Source of the DNA: Fistularia commersonii
Lineage: Eukaryota > Chordata > Actinopteri > Syngnathiformes > Fistulariidae
Direction: 5' to 3'
NCBI GenBank assembly: GCA_037954325.1
Contig: JBBMNZ010000006.1
Coordinates: forward strand, 272,501 to 336,500
Length of the DNA stretch: 64,000 bases
Shown: positions 1-11,105 of the stretch, one piece after another
Position numbering within the stretch: the stretch's first letter is position 1
Layout: the number at the start of each line of letters is the position of its first letter
The notes under the pieces: model-generated
What the model saw: only the letters and a program-made list of their open reading frames with translations
Database searches by the model: none
Told to the model about the DNA's origin: nothing
Position numbers and translations under genes: made by a program

Positions 1-243
1 ATACTGAGATCAAAGACTGTCAGATCAAAGATGATCATAGATGAAGAGATCAAACAGGAAGATTAGACCTTTAGATGGACCTCAGATCATCTCCATGTCT
101 GGAGACCTTCACACGTGGACCTTCACAAAAGACCTTCACACACGCCTTGTGCACCCTTCCATCATGCACAGTGAACACACACACACACCTGATCTTAACT
201 CAACTGATTCTTGTAACCAATATCCTTCTGATCACCTGATAGA

Positions 244-300
244 TCACACACACCCACACACTCACACACACTCACACACACACACACACACACACACCAC
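244..300. repeat. (CA)n microsatellite, interrupted
   Basis: Interrupted CA repeat with CCC and CTC interruptions. Explains the threonine-histidine reading frames here. Confidence 0.9.
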
Positions 301-816
301 AGGAACATGAAAGCATGGAGCAACCAGGTATTTATCCGCCTGAACAATGGATCTTCAGGTGTGTGTGTGTGTGTGTGTGTGTGTAAATACCCCGGGGCTA
401 CAGGATGAACATCTGACAGACCGACACAAACACGGGGCTCCAGAAGGTCAGGGAGGCACGAGGAGGACCTGCAGGTCAGGACGGAGCCTCCAGCTCCACC
501 TCCTCCTGGTGAAGAGGAGGTCTGACCAGGAGAACACGACACCCTGAGCTGGTGGATCACCTGACACCTCCTGTCCTCCCCACTCTGCTCCTCCATCAAT
601 TATTGAGTCGCATCTCCTCCACCTCCACCTCCACCCACCAGCAGGTCCTCCATGACCAGGACAACGGCAGCCAGCAGAGCACATGCTCCCCTCCCTCGTC
701 CCTCCAGCCCACCTCCATGAATGGAGGAGGCCACCCCCACCTTCTCCACCTTCTCCACCCCCACCTTCTCCACCTTCTCCGCCCGACAGGAGGAACCTCC
801 ACATCCGTCTACTCAC

Positions 817-877
817 CGCGGCGGCGGCGCTCAGTGTGTCATCGGCTCGGCGGGCAGCCTCTCCTCTCCGCCTGCTA

Positions 878-900
<23 letters not shown>
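817..900 (-). other. Possible 5' non-coding exon of an unseen minus-strand gene
   Basis: A GC-rich segment on the minus strand ends in a consensus donor (GCCGCG|gtgagtag, exon end at 817). The only ATG in it opens a three-codon frame, so if it is an exon it is untranslated. The upstream limit is arbitrary. No acceptor or downstream coding exon is visible to the left within the window. Confidence 0.2.

Positions 901-925
<25 letters not shown>
881..925. repeat. (GT)n microsatellite
   Basis: Uninterrupted GT run of about 45 bases next to the GC-rich candidate exon. Confidence 0.95.
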
Positions 926-927
<2 letters not shown>

Positions 928-1055
928 CCTCCTCGCTGGCTATTGTTAAAGGGGCGGGAGCCACACTGAGCATGCTCCAACCTGAACGGCCCTCCACGTT
1001 GGCATGGCAACCGGGAAGCGGCTGTGGAGTTGTGGGGTGTTTTCTGTTGTGTCTG

Positions 1056-1058
<3 letters not shown>

Positions 1059-1102
<44 letters not shown>

Positions 1103-1113
1103 ACACACACACA
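1059..1113. repeat. (CA)n microsatellite
   Basis: CA run of about 55 bases with one C insertion near its right end. Confidence 0.95.
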
Positions 1114-2153
1114 GACTGGGTCTCTGTCGGTTCTCGCCACATTCTCCTGCCTGTATCTTCTGTGAGAACATCCCTGGGTTCTCCTCTTCTGGGTTCTCAA
1201 AGAGCCGTGGAGAAGGTTCTCCAAGGTTTCTCCAAAGGTTCTACAAAATCTGGCAACACAAGGAGGTCCACGGTAGTTCTGGGGCTCAGGGGGGCTCCGG
1301 CGGTCCAAGTCCTGGTTTACTAACCATCGGACAAAGTGGAAACAGACATGAAGATCCCATCGACTTAAGGTTGCATCTCAGGACGTTCCTTCATGATCTG
1401 AAGCTGAGAAGTTCTGCTTCTCATACCTTTGTCAAATCCAGTCGTTCCACAAGCTGAGGCACAAGGCTAGGCTAACAGACCATAGACTGTCATTCACTGT
1501 GCTAAGCTAACCAGCTGTAGCAACGGCTTTCTGTCTTCCAGAGGTCACCTTCTGCCTCCAGGGTCAGGGGCAGATAGCTCCTTCTTGCCTGCTCCTCTCA
1601 GGAACACCTGGATTATTCATGAGGTTCAATCATTCAAAGATGCCTCCAGGACAGACCTTCTGGGGAGCACAGGAGAGGAATGGGTGGTCTTCATCTTAGC
1701 GGAGGAGGAGTTCCATCTGTCCAGATGTTCAGCATGGTTCCTCCAGCCCGCTGACCAGGATGGAGCAGAACCCACGCCCAGATACCACCTCATGTTAGCG
1801 GACAGCTAGCTAGCCTAGCGACTAGCCTCAGATCTCGGACCACCGGTCGGACATATTGATCCATGATGGGAACGGGTCACTGATCAATCGGTTGATCGAC
1901 CAATCGATGGGGGGTTTAATGGCGAGTCCTGATGGAGGGTCATCGGGGGGGCGGACCATACCATTTACACCATGGGGGGGGAGAAGCTTCCAGAACTCTG
2001 CTCGTCATGTCCTGGAGGTCATCATGGAACCAGAGGTTCCTCAGACCCCATGGACCCACCTGATGGTCACCTTCTCATCATGGTCTTCAGCAATCACACA
2101 CACACACACATCTATTCCACACTCAATTAGTAACTAGTCTCGTGACCCACTGC

Positions 2154-2184
2154 TGTGTGTGTGCGCGTGTGTGTGTGTGTGTGT

Positions 2185-2244
<60 letters not shown>

Positions 2245-2539
2245 CCCACATTCCTCCATGGGTCAAGAATGTGGTGCAAACATTCCAGGGCAGGAGGTCC
2301 ACCTTCCACGCAGTGAGGTCATCAGGGTCTAGAGTGGAGCCTTCTAGAAGGTTCTGCAGTGAGGGTGCTAGAAGGTTCCTGTCCTCAGACGCCCAGCAGA
2401 TGCTGGATCTAATGGATGCTGGTCTGGAGCTGGACCAGGTCCACCATGATCCATTATTTAATTTTCCATCTGCTGCCAGAAGAGAAGGAGGACTGGACCT
2501 CCATGGAGCTCTTATGTAAAGAGACACACTGACCCATAT

Positions 2540-2577
<38 letters not shown>

Positions 2578-2916
2578 TATGTGTGTGTGTGTGTGTGTGT
2601 GTGCGTGTGTCTATGTGTGCAACTGTGTGCGCGTATGTGCAAATGTGGTTGTGTGTGTGCAAGTGTGTGAGTTTCTGCATTTGTGTATGTGTGTGTGTGT
2701 GTGTGAGTGTATGTACCTGCTCATGTGTGCGTGTGTGTATGCGCACTTGTGTGTGAGTTTCTGCATGTGTGTGTGCGTGTAAATGGTAAGTGTGTGTTTG
2801 TGTGTGCATGTGAGTGCATGTGTTTATGTGCATGTCTGCATTTGTGTGTGTGTGTGTGTGTCTATCCATGCCTGTGTGTGTGTGTGTCTCCAGCACTAAT
2901 GGAGACCCATCATTCC

Positions 2917-2949
<33 letters not shown>

Positions 2950-2994
2950 ATGTGTTTGTGTGCATGTCTGCATTTGTGTGTCTATGTCTATGCA

Positions 2995-3038
<44 letters not shown>

Positions 3039-3212
3039 TCCAGCACTAATGGAGACCCATCATCCCAGTGTGTGTGTGTGTGTGGTTGTGAGTGCGTGTG
3101 TGTGTGTGTGTGTCTATGCATGCCTGTGTGTGTTTATGTGTGTGTGTGTGTGTGTGTGTGTTTGCATGTGTGTGTGTGTATGTCTGAATTCATGTGTGTA
3201 TGTCTATGCATG

Positions 3213-3264
<52 letters not shown>
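2154..3264. repeat. GT-rich compound satellite block
   Basis: Over 1 kb of mostly (GT)n with regular interruptions (gcatg, ctatg, tttgtg), broken at 2244-2540 by non-repetitive sequence. A unit containing the phrase ctccagcactaatggagacc occurs at about 2888 and again at about 3038, so a longer unit (~150 bp) has itself been duplicated. Long cysteine-valine or threonine-histidine frames across it are repeat artefacts. Confidence 0.9.
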
Positions 3265-3265
<1 letters not shown>

Positions 3266-4185
3266 AGGTCAGGCTGGTGTCTGTTCTGCTGGATCAGTTG
3301 TGACCAGAGTCCTGCTGGAGGTTCATCTCAGACCTTCATCTCATCTTCATCCCAGGTCCCAGAGGAGAGCATCAGCTGTGTCTCCTCAGGATGAGAAGAT
3401 CCCAGGACCTCTTCACCCTCCTCATCTGCACATCAATGGCCATTGTGGAGGAGAAGAGCCCTCAGGCCGGAGCTGAGGAGGCCTCTCTGAGGAAGCACCT
3501 CCATCTGGAGGGGCGGCAGGGCGGCAGGGAGCTGGAGGAGGTCCAGAGAAGGAGCAGAGGAACCTCCTGGCCTCCTTGGAGAACCGGCAGCACTGGTGGA
3601 GCTCCGGAGCTCTCAGCAGCTCCTTGTGTTTTCACAGCAGCAGAATCCACAGAGTCAGGAGGTCCGTGGTCCAGACCAGGTGGTCATGGACCAAACCAGT
3701 GCAGACTGACACACACACACACACACACACACACCTGGACCTTCAGAAGCTTCTCTGGGATCCACAAGGAACGAGTCCAAACAGCGAGGCAGGACATGTG
3801 AAGATGGATGAAGGTCCAGGGTGAAGAGCCTCCACCTCCACTGGGGTTTCAGCAGTAAGCCACACAACTCCATCAATCCATCGATGGATCGATCAATAAC
3901 CAACTGCATCTCCTCGTCCAGGTCTGATGGACGAGGACCTGCGTCTCCTGCCTGACAGGATCTGAAGGACACCAGAGATGATCTTCAGATTCTCGGGGGG
4001 GGGGGGGTTGGACCTTCAGCCTTCAGCCTTCAGCCTTCGTCCTCCACGACAGGAATGTCACCTTCATTCCATCCAGGAGACACGGAGGAACGACGGTGAA
4101 GGTTCTTCACCTTCCCTCAATCATCTCATGTTTCTGCAGCCCTCAGATCCAAACAGGACCTTCTGACCGATGACATCGTTATTAC

Positions 4186-4362
4186 GTCACCATTCACCCG
4201 TTGTTACACGTCACACTGTTATAACAATGTTATTACACTGATATTACACTCTTACTTCACTGCCACGCACTTATTAGTGTTATTACACAGTTGTAACACG
4301 CTATTACAGTGTTATTACACTGTTATTACAGTGTTATTAGTGTTGTAACACGCTATTACAGT
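4186..4362. repeat. TTATTACAC-motif cluster
   Basis: Repeated variants of gttattacac(tg) with irregular spacing, an AT-rich simple repeat. The same motif family recurs near 20735-20945, 51360-51485, 60210-60318 and 61030-61800. Confidence 0.8.
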
Positions 4363-4791
4363 GTTTTGAAATCTGCTTTTTAACTCCATCACGGTTCAAG
4401 ACGACCTCTGGACGTGTCCTGATGTCCTGACCATCTCAAGAAGCTTCACTCTCACAGCTGCCCCGACAGGAGGTCCACCCTGGGACCTTCAGCGAACAGG
4501 ACAGAACCTTCTAGAGGCTTCTATCTTCAACACTCATCTATTCATCCTGCGGGACCAGAAGGTGTGAGGGGCTCCAGGAGGACCAGGATGGAGAGCCAGG
4601 GGAGGAGGAGCAGGTGCGACCGCGGGTCACGTAACACACACACGCACACACACACACACACGCACACCATTCATCAGCAGCAGCGGTGACATGAAACAGA
4701 ATCATTCTGCGCCTGCGCTCAGTGACGTCACTCTGATCGCCCATCGATTATTTAACGATCGATCGGTTCAAATATTACCGGAAAGCCAGAA

Positions 4792-4795
<4 letters not shown>

Positions 4796-4830
<35 letters not shown>

Positions 4831-4857
4831 ACACACATACACACACACACACATTCA
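4796..4857. repeat. (CA)n microsatellite
   Basis: CA run with ATAC interruptions. Confidence 0.9.
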
Positions 4858-4899
4858 CAGACTCACGCGGTTCCGGTCATGCCGAAGGTGATGTGAAGC

Positions 4900-4900
<1 letters not shown>

Positions 4901-4958
<58 letters not shown>

Positions 4959-4967
4959 GTGTGTGTG
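4901..4967. repeat. (GT)n microsatellite
   Basis: GT run of about 54 bases plus an interrupted tail. It lies just beyond the minus-strand donor at 4973, so in that orientation it is a CA repeat immediately after a 5' splice site. Confidence 0.9.
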
Positions 4968-4972
4968 CTCAC

Positions 4973-5300
4973 CGGGACCCTCAGCGCTCCGGTACCTCCA
5001 TCCCTCCCGGGCTTCCGGTGGGGCTCGAATCCGCACGTGGACCCCCCCCCACCCAGAACCGGCGGGATCGGGCCGCAGCTCACGCACGCTCCTAGAGTCC
5101 TCGCACGTCCCGGAGCGCGCCCGCCGTGCACGATCCGCCGGAAGATCCCGGATGCACGACCTCTTTTCTTTTGCGCCGTTCGTGTTGGATACGGTGCCGC
5201 CTTCACGGACGCCTCGGAAATCTGCGTGTCCGTCCTCGTCACACGCTCACACACGCACGGTTCGGATTGCTAATTGGCGTTTTGGACCGGAAGTCCCGCT
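4973..5300 (-). other. CpG-rich patch with a possible minus-strand first exon
   Basis: About 4975-5440 is CpG-dense and unlike the repeat-rich surroundings. On the minus strand it ends in a strong donor (GGGTCCCG|gtgagc, exon end at 4973) directly followed by a CA repeat. The ATG nearest the donor opens a frame that stops after six codons, so the exon would be 5' UTR. It could be the promoter of a gene lying left of the window and divergent from eaf2. No product can be named. Confidence 0.3.
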
Positions 5301-5490
5301 GGAGGACGCCGTGCTGGATCCGGGGAGGGGCGGGGGGGGGGGGGGGGTGAAGGTGCTTCCCGTGCGTTCATGTGCGCGGCGGCGTGCACGCAAACACACG
5401 CCTGCATCTCGAGTGTCTGTTTTCCCGCGGCACCTGAAGGCAGCACGACACCGGACAAACGCTCTCACTCCGCTCCTGATTGGCCCGCAT

Positions 5491-5491
<1 letters not shown>

Positions 5492-5577
<86 letters not shown>
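5492..5577. repeat. (CA)n microsatellite
   Basis: About 86 bases of CA with one CTC interruption, one of the longest single runs in the left flank. Confidence 0.95.
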
Positions 5578-5580
<3 letters not shown>

Positions 5581-5803
5581 AAGCTTTCATTCCTTCGTTA
5601 CCATCGTAATAATCAGCTTTAGGTGTTCAGACACATTGATTAGGGTTAATGATGAGCTCAGCACCGATCAGGTCATTTGATGGGAAACTTGATCAGCTGA
5701 AGTATTGATTAGAGATCTGATCGGATCCCAAAGAGGTTTCCAGATCTCCAACCACCATCGTCCCGCTGAGTTTAGGGCTTCATCCTCCACAGCAGCTAAT
5801 TAA

Positions 5804-5834
<31 letters not shown>

Positions 5835-5982
5835 GAGGTGGGGGGTCCTTCATCTGAGAGGATTCCTGAGGGGGTGAAGGGGGGGCAGATTATCTCTCAG
5901 CCTTGGTTCCTTCCACTCTCACAGTCTGGAGGACACTATTGTGACTCCACTGTTGTGAACTTGGGATTGTTGCCTGGAGACA

Positions 5983-6022
<40 letters not shown>

Positions 6023-6045
6023 ACACTCACACACTCACACACTGT
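5983..6045. repeat. (CA)n microsatellite
   Basis: CA run with several T interruptions. Confidence 0.9.
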
Positions 6046-6259
6046 TTACCTCCCCCCTACACACTCTCTTAGCTTAGGTTTCCCTCTCAGCCGGTGGATT
6101 CACCCGTCCATCTTTTTCCACCACCGGACTTTCATTAACCCCCTGTGACCTTTAACCCCTGGGGGCGGGCGCCGCTCATTAGCACTCTTGTTGTCTGAAC
6201 ACCTTCATACAATAAGTGTGTGATGATACAGTTCAGTCTGCTTTTCAGTTCTAAGCCCT

Positions 6260-6260
<1 letters not shown>

Positions 6261-6299
<39 letters not shown>
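6261..6299. repeat. (CA)n microsatellite
   Basis: Uninterrupted CA run of about 39 bases. Confidence 0.95.
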
Positions 6300-6300
<1 letters not shown>

Positions 6301-6892
6301 CGCTGCCCTCGGGGGGGCGGCGAGCTGCACGCGATGCCCCCTCGGCGAGCGCCGTAACAAAGTGGCGATGGCACTGGTCTAATCTGCACATCCCACTTGT
6401 TGCAGCAGATGGTCCAGATTAACAGGAGTTAACCCCAGAAAGGAAACCAGATTATTTTCACTGCAGGGAGGGGGGGCTAGTGTCCCGATCAATAATCTAT
6501 ACATCCATCCAGATCACCTGTACTCCTCTGTGAGGGCCGCAGGACTCCTGGGGAACCTGAACCTGCAGCCGCTCCCTTATTCTCTGGTGGGCTTCAGACC
6601 TCCTCCTCCATGTTCTCCTCATGTTTTCTCCATGACTTACAATCAATGAATTTAAAAGGTGATTTCTTGCAATCAAACTGATAAGTGAAATGTGTTTCTG
6701 ACATTCTTCCTTTATTCCTCATTGATTGACTCATCCCTTCTTTTTATTGCATTTCCAAAACAACCTATTATGTTTGAAACATCTTTATGCTTCTTCCAAA
6801 ATTCCAATAATCGATCAGATAAATACTTGGATCGATCTCGGCTCTGACCACCGGCCTGCCCAGTCATGACGCACTTTTGATCGACAGGCGTC

Positions 6893-7036
6893 GAGCCAAT
6901 CAGCGTGGAGGTTGGTTTAACCGTCCAATCAGAGCGAAGGCGGGGGCGGGGCTCTGCGAGTCAGTCGGAACTCTGCCATATATGGTCATCGCGTAGAAGG
7001 CGAGGAGCCCAAAGTTTCGATCCCACAGAACTCAGG
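6893..7036 (+). promoter_or_regulatory. eaf2: eaf2 proximal promoter and 5' UTR
   Basis: Directly upstream of the eaf2 start codon are two CCAAT boxes (6896-6900 and 6925-6929, each followed by CAG or CAGAG), a GC box (gggggcgggg, about 6942-6951) and a perfect CArG/serum-response element CCATATATGG at 6976-6985. The AT core of the CArG box could alternatively act as a TATA-like element, which would put transcription start near 7005-7015 and leave a 5' UTR of roughly 25 bases. The elements are seen directly; their use is inferred. Confidence 0.6.
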
Positions 7037-9157
7037 ATGAATGGAACCGCGTTCTCCAACTTCGACAACCAGGAACACGTCTTGAAACTCGGGGAGACGT
7101 TCGAGAAGCACCCCCGGAGCGCCTTCCACACGGTGCGATGTGAGTTCCCCGCGTTCCGGTCCCTTTCTGCCCCTCTTTTCTCCCCTTTCCCCTCCTCTTC
7201 TGCCGTCGCTCGCCGTAAGCTAGCAGCGACATGCTAGCTGCGTTAGCCCGCCGGCCCGGAGGCGGTGTTCGCGAGCTCCGCCCGCGCGGCGGAAAAACGG
7301 TCTTTTACACATTAATTCATGTTGAAAGCGTGAATCGGCGTGTCCTCCCGGCGCCAGGATTCTTCCTCAAACATTGGACGGGTGTCACAGCTGTCAACCT
7401 GCTAGCAGCTGTTAGCCGATGTTAGCTGCGAGAGCACTGGCGCCATCTTGTGGCGGAAACCTGCCAGTGCCCCGGATGTACCTGCTAGGATGAAGCCGCT
7501 AGGATGAAGCCTGCTAGGATGAAGCCTGCAAGGATGAAGCCTGCAAGGATGAAGCCTGCTAGGATGAAGCCTGCTAGGATGAAGCCTGCTAGGATGAAGC
7601 CTGCTAGGATGAAGCTGCTAGGATGAAGCCTGCTAGGATGAAGCTGCTAGGATGAAGCCTGCTAGGATGAAGCCTGCTAGGATGAAGCTGCTAGGATGAA
7701 GCCTGCTAGGATGAAGCTGCTAGGATGAAGCCTGCTAGGATGAAGCCTGCTAGGATGAAGCCTGCTAGGATGAAGCCTGCTAGGATGAAGCTGCTAGGAT
7801 GAAGCCTGCTAGGATGAAGCCTGCTAGGATAAAGTCCAGGTCTGTGGATGTGCTCCCTCCTTCTCTTTCTCCTCATCATCTTCCTCCTCCTCCTCAGATG
7901 ACTTCAAGCCGGCTTCCATCGACACCGCCTGCGAGGGGGAGCTGGAGGTTGGCAAGGGGGAGCAGGTCACCATCACCTTACCCAACTTGGAGGTGAGTGT
8001 CTGGACCTCCATCTCCAAAGGAGACGCTGAGATGTAATGATTGTCAGTGTCTCTGGCGGAGGAGAAAGAGGGGATGTTTGGTCAGATGTTCTATCAGGAC
8101 AAAATGGACCGAAGCGTCCGAGAGGTCCGAGGGCCTCTGGCCTGCTGCGCCTCAGAGGAACGTCAGCGGTTTGGCCCAAATAAGTCTGGAGGGGCTTGAG
8201 TTGGAGTGTGAAGGTACTGGAGGGAGGTCCTCGCGGTCCCTCAAAGGAGAAGGGTTCCCCATGGAGTTTGGAGGAGGTCTTGGACGTCTATGTCAGACCG
8301 TCTTGTCCCCCGTATCTTCTAGGGTTCCAGCACGCCGGTGACGGTCTTCAAGGGCTCCAAGAGGCCCTACATGAAGGAGTGCATCCTCATCGTCAACCAC
8401 GACACCGGCGAGTACCGTCTGGAGAAGCTCAGCAGCAACATCGCCGTGAAGAAGACCAGGCGGGTGGCCCCAGATGTTTGCCCTCAGGCCTCGCGGCAGG
8501 GAACACCCGAGTAACGCCAGGTTCCTGGGTTCCTCCCCTCAGGGCCGAGGGCAGCAGTAAGATCCACTCCCGGCTGGAGCAGCAGACCAGCCGTCTGGGC
8601 CAGCAGCCTCAGCGGGCCGGCCAGAGCTCCGGCCAGAGCTCCGGCAAGACCTCGTCCAGCTCCAAAGGTTCTCCTCCGAAGGACAAGACCTCTCCGGCGT
8701 CCCCCATGGACGACATCGAAAGAGGTGAGGGCCTTCGTGGCGGCGGTCCTGGTCCGTCCCGGTCCGTCCAGGTCCTGGTCCGTCCCGGTCCGTCCAGGTC
8801 CACCCTGACCCACCTTCTCCCCGCAGAGCTGATGGCCGAGGCCCGGGTGATGGACCAGATGAGCAGCGACAGCTCCTCCAACTCCAACAGCTCCTCGTCC
8901 TCCAGCAGCGAGGACAGCTCCAGCAGCAGCGAGTCGGAGGACGAGCGCCGCGCCCGCGCCCCGCCCCCCCCGGCCCCGGCCAATCACAGCATGCCCGTCC
9001 TGGACGCCCGCCCTCAGGAACATGGAGGCCTCATGAACACGCTCAGTGAGTCTTCTGTGCAGGGTGGCCCTCCGGGTTCTTCTCCCGGTGACCCGTGTTC
9101 TCCTGTGTTGCAGAGAACGACCTCCAGCTGAGCGAGTCGGGCAGCGAAAGCGACTGA
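7037..9157 (+). CDS. eaf2: ELL-associated factor 2 (eaf2), 6 exons, 259 aa
   Basis: EAF proteins bind ELL and stimulate RNA polymerase II elongation in the nucleus as part of super/little elongation complexes. Coding exons are 7037-7139, 7898-7992, 8323-8459, 8543-8724, 8827-9045 and 9114-9157. Phases agree and give 259 residues, the usual EAF2 length. Residues about 10-115 form the EAF/ELL-binding domain (VLKLGETFEK, FKPASIDTACEGELEVG, TVFKGSKRPYMKECILI, NHDTGEYRLEKLSSN). Residues about 185-211 are a serine/glutamate-rich activation stretch, and the C-terminus ends in NDLQLSESGSESD. GEQVTITLPN and SPMDDIERE favour EAF2 over EAF1. Exon 3 appears to end in a GC donor (accag|gcgggt), needed to keep the conserved KKTR-AEGSSK junction in frame. 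The start is the ATG opening MNGTAFSNF. Confidence 0.92.
7481..7833. repeat. 12/15-bp minisatellite in eaf2 intron 1
   Basis: About 25 tandem copies of gctaggatgaagcct, with a 12-bp variant lacking cct. The two unit lengths are interspersed, which indicates repeated unequal exchange or slippage. It lies just before the polypyrimidine stretch of the exon 2 acceptor. Confidence 0.95.
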
Positions 9158-9723
9158 AGCCCGGCGGACCACCTTCTGACTCGCTCCTCCTGCTTCTTCT
9201 CCGGCTCTCTACCTTCTCCAACATGATGTTCTCCGGTCGCTGGGACGCCGGCGAGGAGCTCCCGTTCCTCGTTTCCTTCTTCTGTGAGAACGAGCCGGAC
9301 CGGAGGGACGGTCCTCCTCCTCCTCCTCCTTCGACCGTCACCCAGGACCTCGGTCCCGCCTGGTAACGGATCTCCGGCCGATCCCCCTGGACCTGGTTGA
9401 CCTCAGACGGAGGAACGTCCGCGTGAACCCGAGCTCCTCCTCCTGAAGGGGCGGGGCTTATCCCCCTCCAGCTTTAAACCTGCGATACTTGAATCCCATT
9501 ATTTATATTTCAGAATTGAGCGACAGGAAGTGGTTAATATATTCTTGGAGATGATTGGAGGAGCAGCTCGGCCAGGCCGCTCTGGTTTTCAGCGCCACCA
9601 TGTGAGTCTTAACACGGCGTGCCTTCCCCCCCGCCGCCGCCGCGGCTCTTCAGACGCCAGTTCCACGTAGCTCGAAGCAGGAAGTGGTTTGTAAACTTCA
9701 AAAGAGTATTTTCTTTGTAGATA

Positions 9724-9729
9724 AATAAA
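9724..9729 (+). terminator. eaf2: eaf2 polyadenylation signal
   Basis: AATAAA about 570 bases after the eaf2 stop codon; first canonical hexamer downstream. The intervening sequence has no competing gene and is read as the 3' UTR. Confidence 0.6.
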
Positions 9730-9734
9730 GATTT

Positions 9735-10577
9735 TACTTGTTCTCGCCTTTTAGTGGGGCTTTTACTGTGAAGGTTTGCCTTGAATGTGGGCGGGGCTTG
9801 TGGATGACCGTCGTCCGAGCGACCCGGGATCGCTCGCCATCTCGAGGAGGCGCTTCCTGCCGCCGGGAGATCCTGAGAACACCTTCGCTCCACCAGAGGG
9901 CACCAACCCCTGGAAGGTCCTGAAGCACCGGAAGGTAACGGGAGATGTTTCCAAACGGCGGTTTGTGCCCGAGCGGCGTCCTTAGCCCCGCCCCCTCCGT
10001 AGACCCCGCCCCCCCTCGGCCTCATGTGACGTGTCAGGTCCGGGTTCCGGGCCGGGGTCGGACCCCGTCCTCCTGCAGGAAGAACATGTCTGAGCCACCG
10101 GCGGTGGAGGCCTCAGGAGGAGACCATCGCAGAAGGTTGATGGACATCATCCAGGGAGATGGTGTTCCAGTGGAAGGATCTGCACTCGCAGTCTTTGAAT
10201 CATTGATCTAAGAAGGACCTCCATCTGCTCCGAGTGTCCTCCTGTGGTTAAAGGGTGACCCGTCGCGCGCTCTGAAGTCCAAACTGAAGTCCACCTTCAC
10301 ACACACACACCTGGGACGTCCTGCAGCCTTCAGCTGCTCTTTGGTTCCTCCGGTGGAGACGCACCTCACCTGTCCTGGGCAGCAGGTGAGGAACACTGTC
10401 TGGCTCATGCTAAGAGCGGAGCAGCTACACACATGTTTATTCATGTCACTAAACCGGTAACACACACACACACACACACACAGGCACCATCCCAGTGCAG
10501 GAGAAGTCTGGTGTGCAAGCAGGTGACGCCCTGAATCTGCTGCTCTTACAGCCTGAAGGTTAATATGTAATAGAATG

Positions 10578-10611
<34 letters not shown>

Positions 10612-10715
10612 CGGAAGCATGCTTTGTGTTCATGTCATATTTCCATAGGTTCTCCTCACACACCTGTCTTATGCTTATGAGCCATGACCTGCATACCTTA
10701 CGTAGTATGAGTAGG

Positions 10716-10748
<33 letters not shown>

Positions 10749-10956
10749 TGAGTGAAAATCACACTTGGATTTCATCCAGTTGTGGGTCGTGTGTGTGTGT
10801 GTGTACAGTGAAACATTGTGGTTTCACTTAGTTTGTGCGTGTGCGGAGTGAAATTGACACTTGGGTTTTATCCAAGTGTGTGTGTGTGTGTGTGTGTTCT
10901 AGGAGACACTTTCCACCCCCTCAGGACATCGTCACTCTTGGGTTCTATCCAGTTCG

Positions 10957-11009
<53 letters not shown>

Positions 11010-11105
11010 GGGTAAAGTCCGGATCTGCACGGCTCGCCTCGCACACGCAGTGGAGCAGACGCCGCTTCCCGGCGTGTCCTCACAGGGGCGGCTCTTCGGG
11101 ACAGA
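9735..11105. other. Intergenic region between eaf2 and cyp27a
   Basis: No exon was recognised. It contains GC-rich sequence to about 10080, then CA runs at 10461-10482 and 10581-10609 and TG runs at 10717-10748, 10878-10897 and 10959-11009. The last TG run ends about 100 bases before the P450 start codon, so it sits in or beside that gene's promoter. Confidence 0.6.

Larger units (their letters stand above)
1..7036. other. Non-coding left flank of eaf2
   Basis: No exon of a recognisable protein was found on either strand. The stretch holds many CA/TG microsatellites, a 1.1-kb GT-rich block, a TTATTACAC-motif cluster, a CpG-rich patch around 4975-5440 and, from about 6100, less repetitive sequence leading into the eaf2 promoter. 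Open frames here are almost all TH/CV dipeptide translations of CA/TG repeats. Confidence 0.6.

Noticed and set aside
2123..3121. 332-codon minus-strand open frame rich in Thr-His
   Set aside because: It is a translation of the CA repeat; no codon or composition evidence of a protein, and the complementary strand is equally open as Cys-Val.
8196..9131. 311-codon plus-strand frame over eaf2 exons 3-5
   Set aside because: Crosses introns in a frame that only partly coincides with the eaf2 exons; the spliced model explains the conserved segments.
10208..10762. 184-codon minus-strand frame between eaf2 and cyp27a
   Set aside because: Mostly CA/TG-derived with no recognisable domain or splice sites; no support as a gene.
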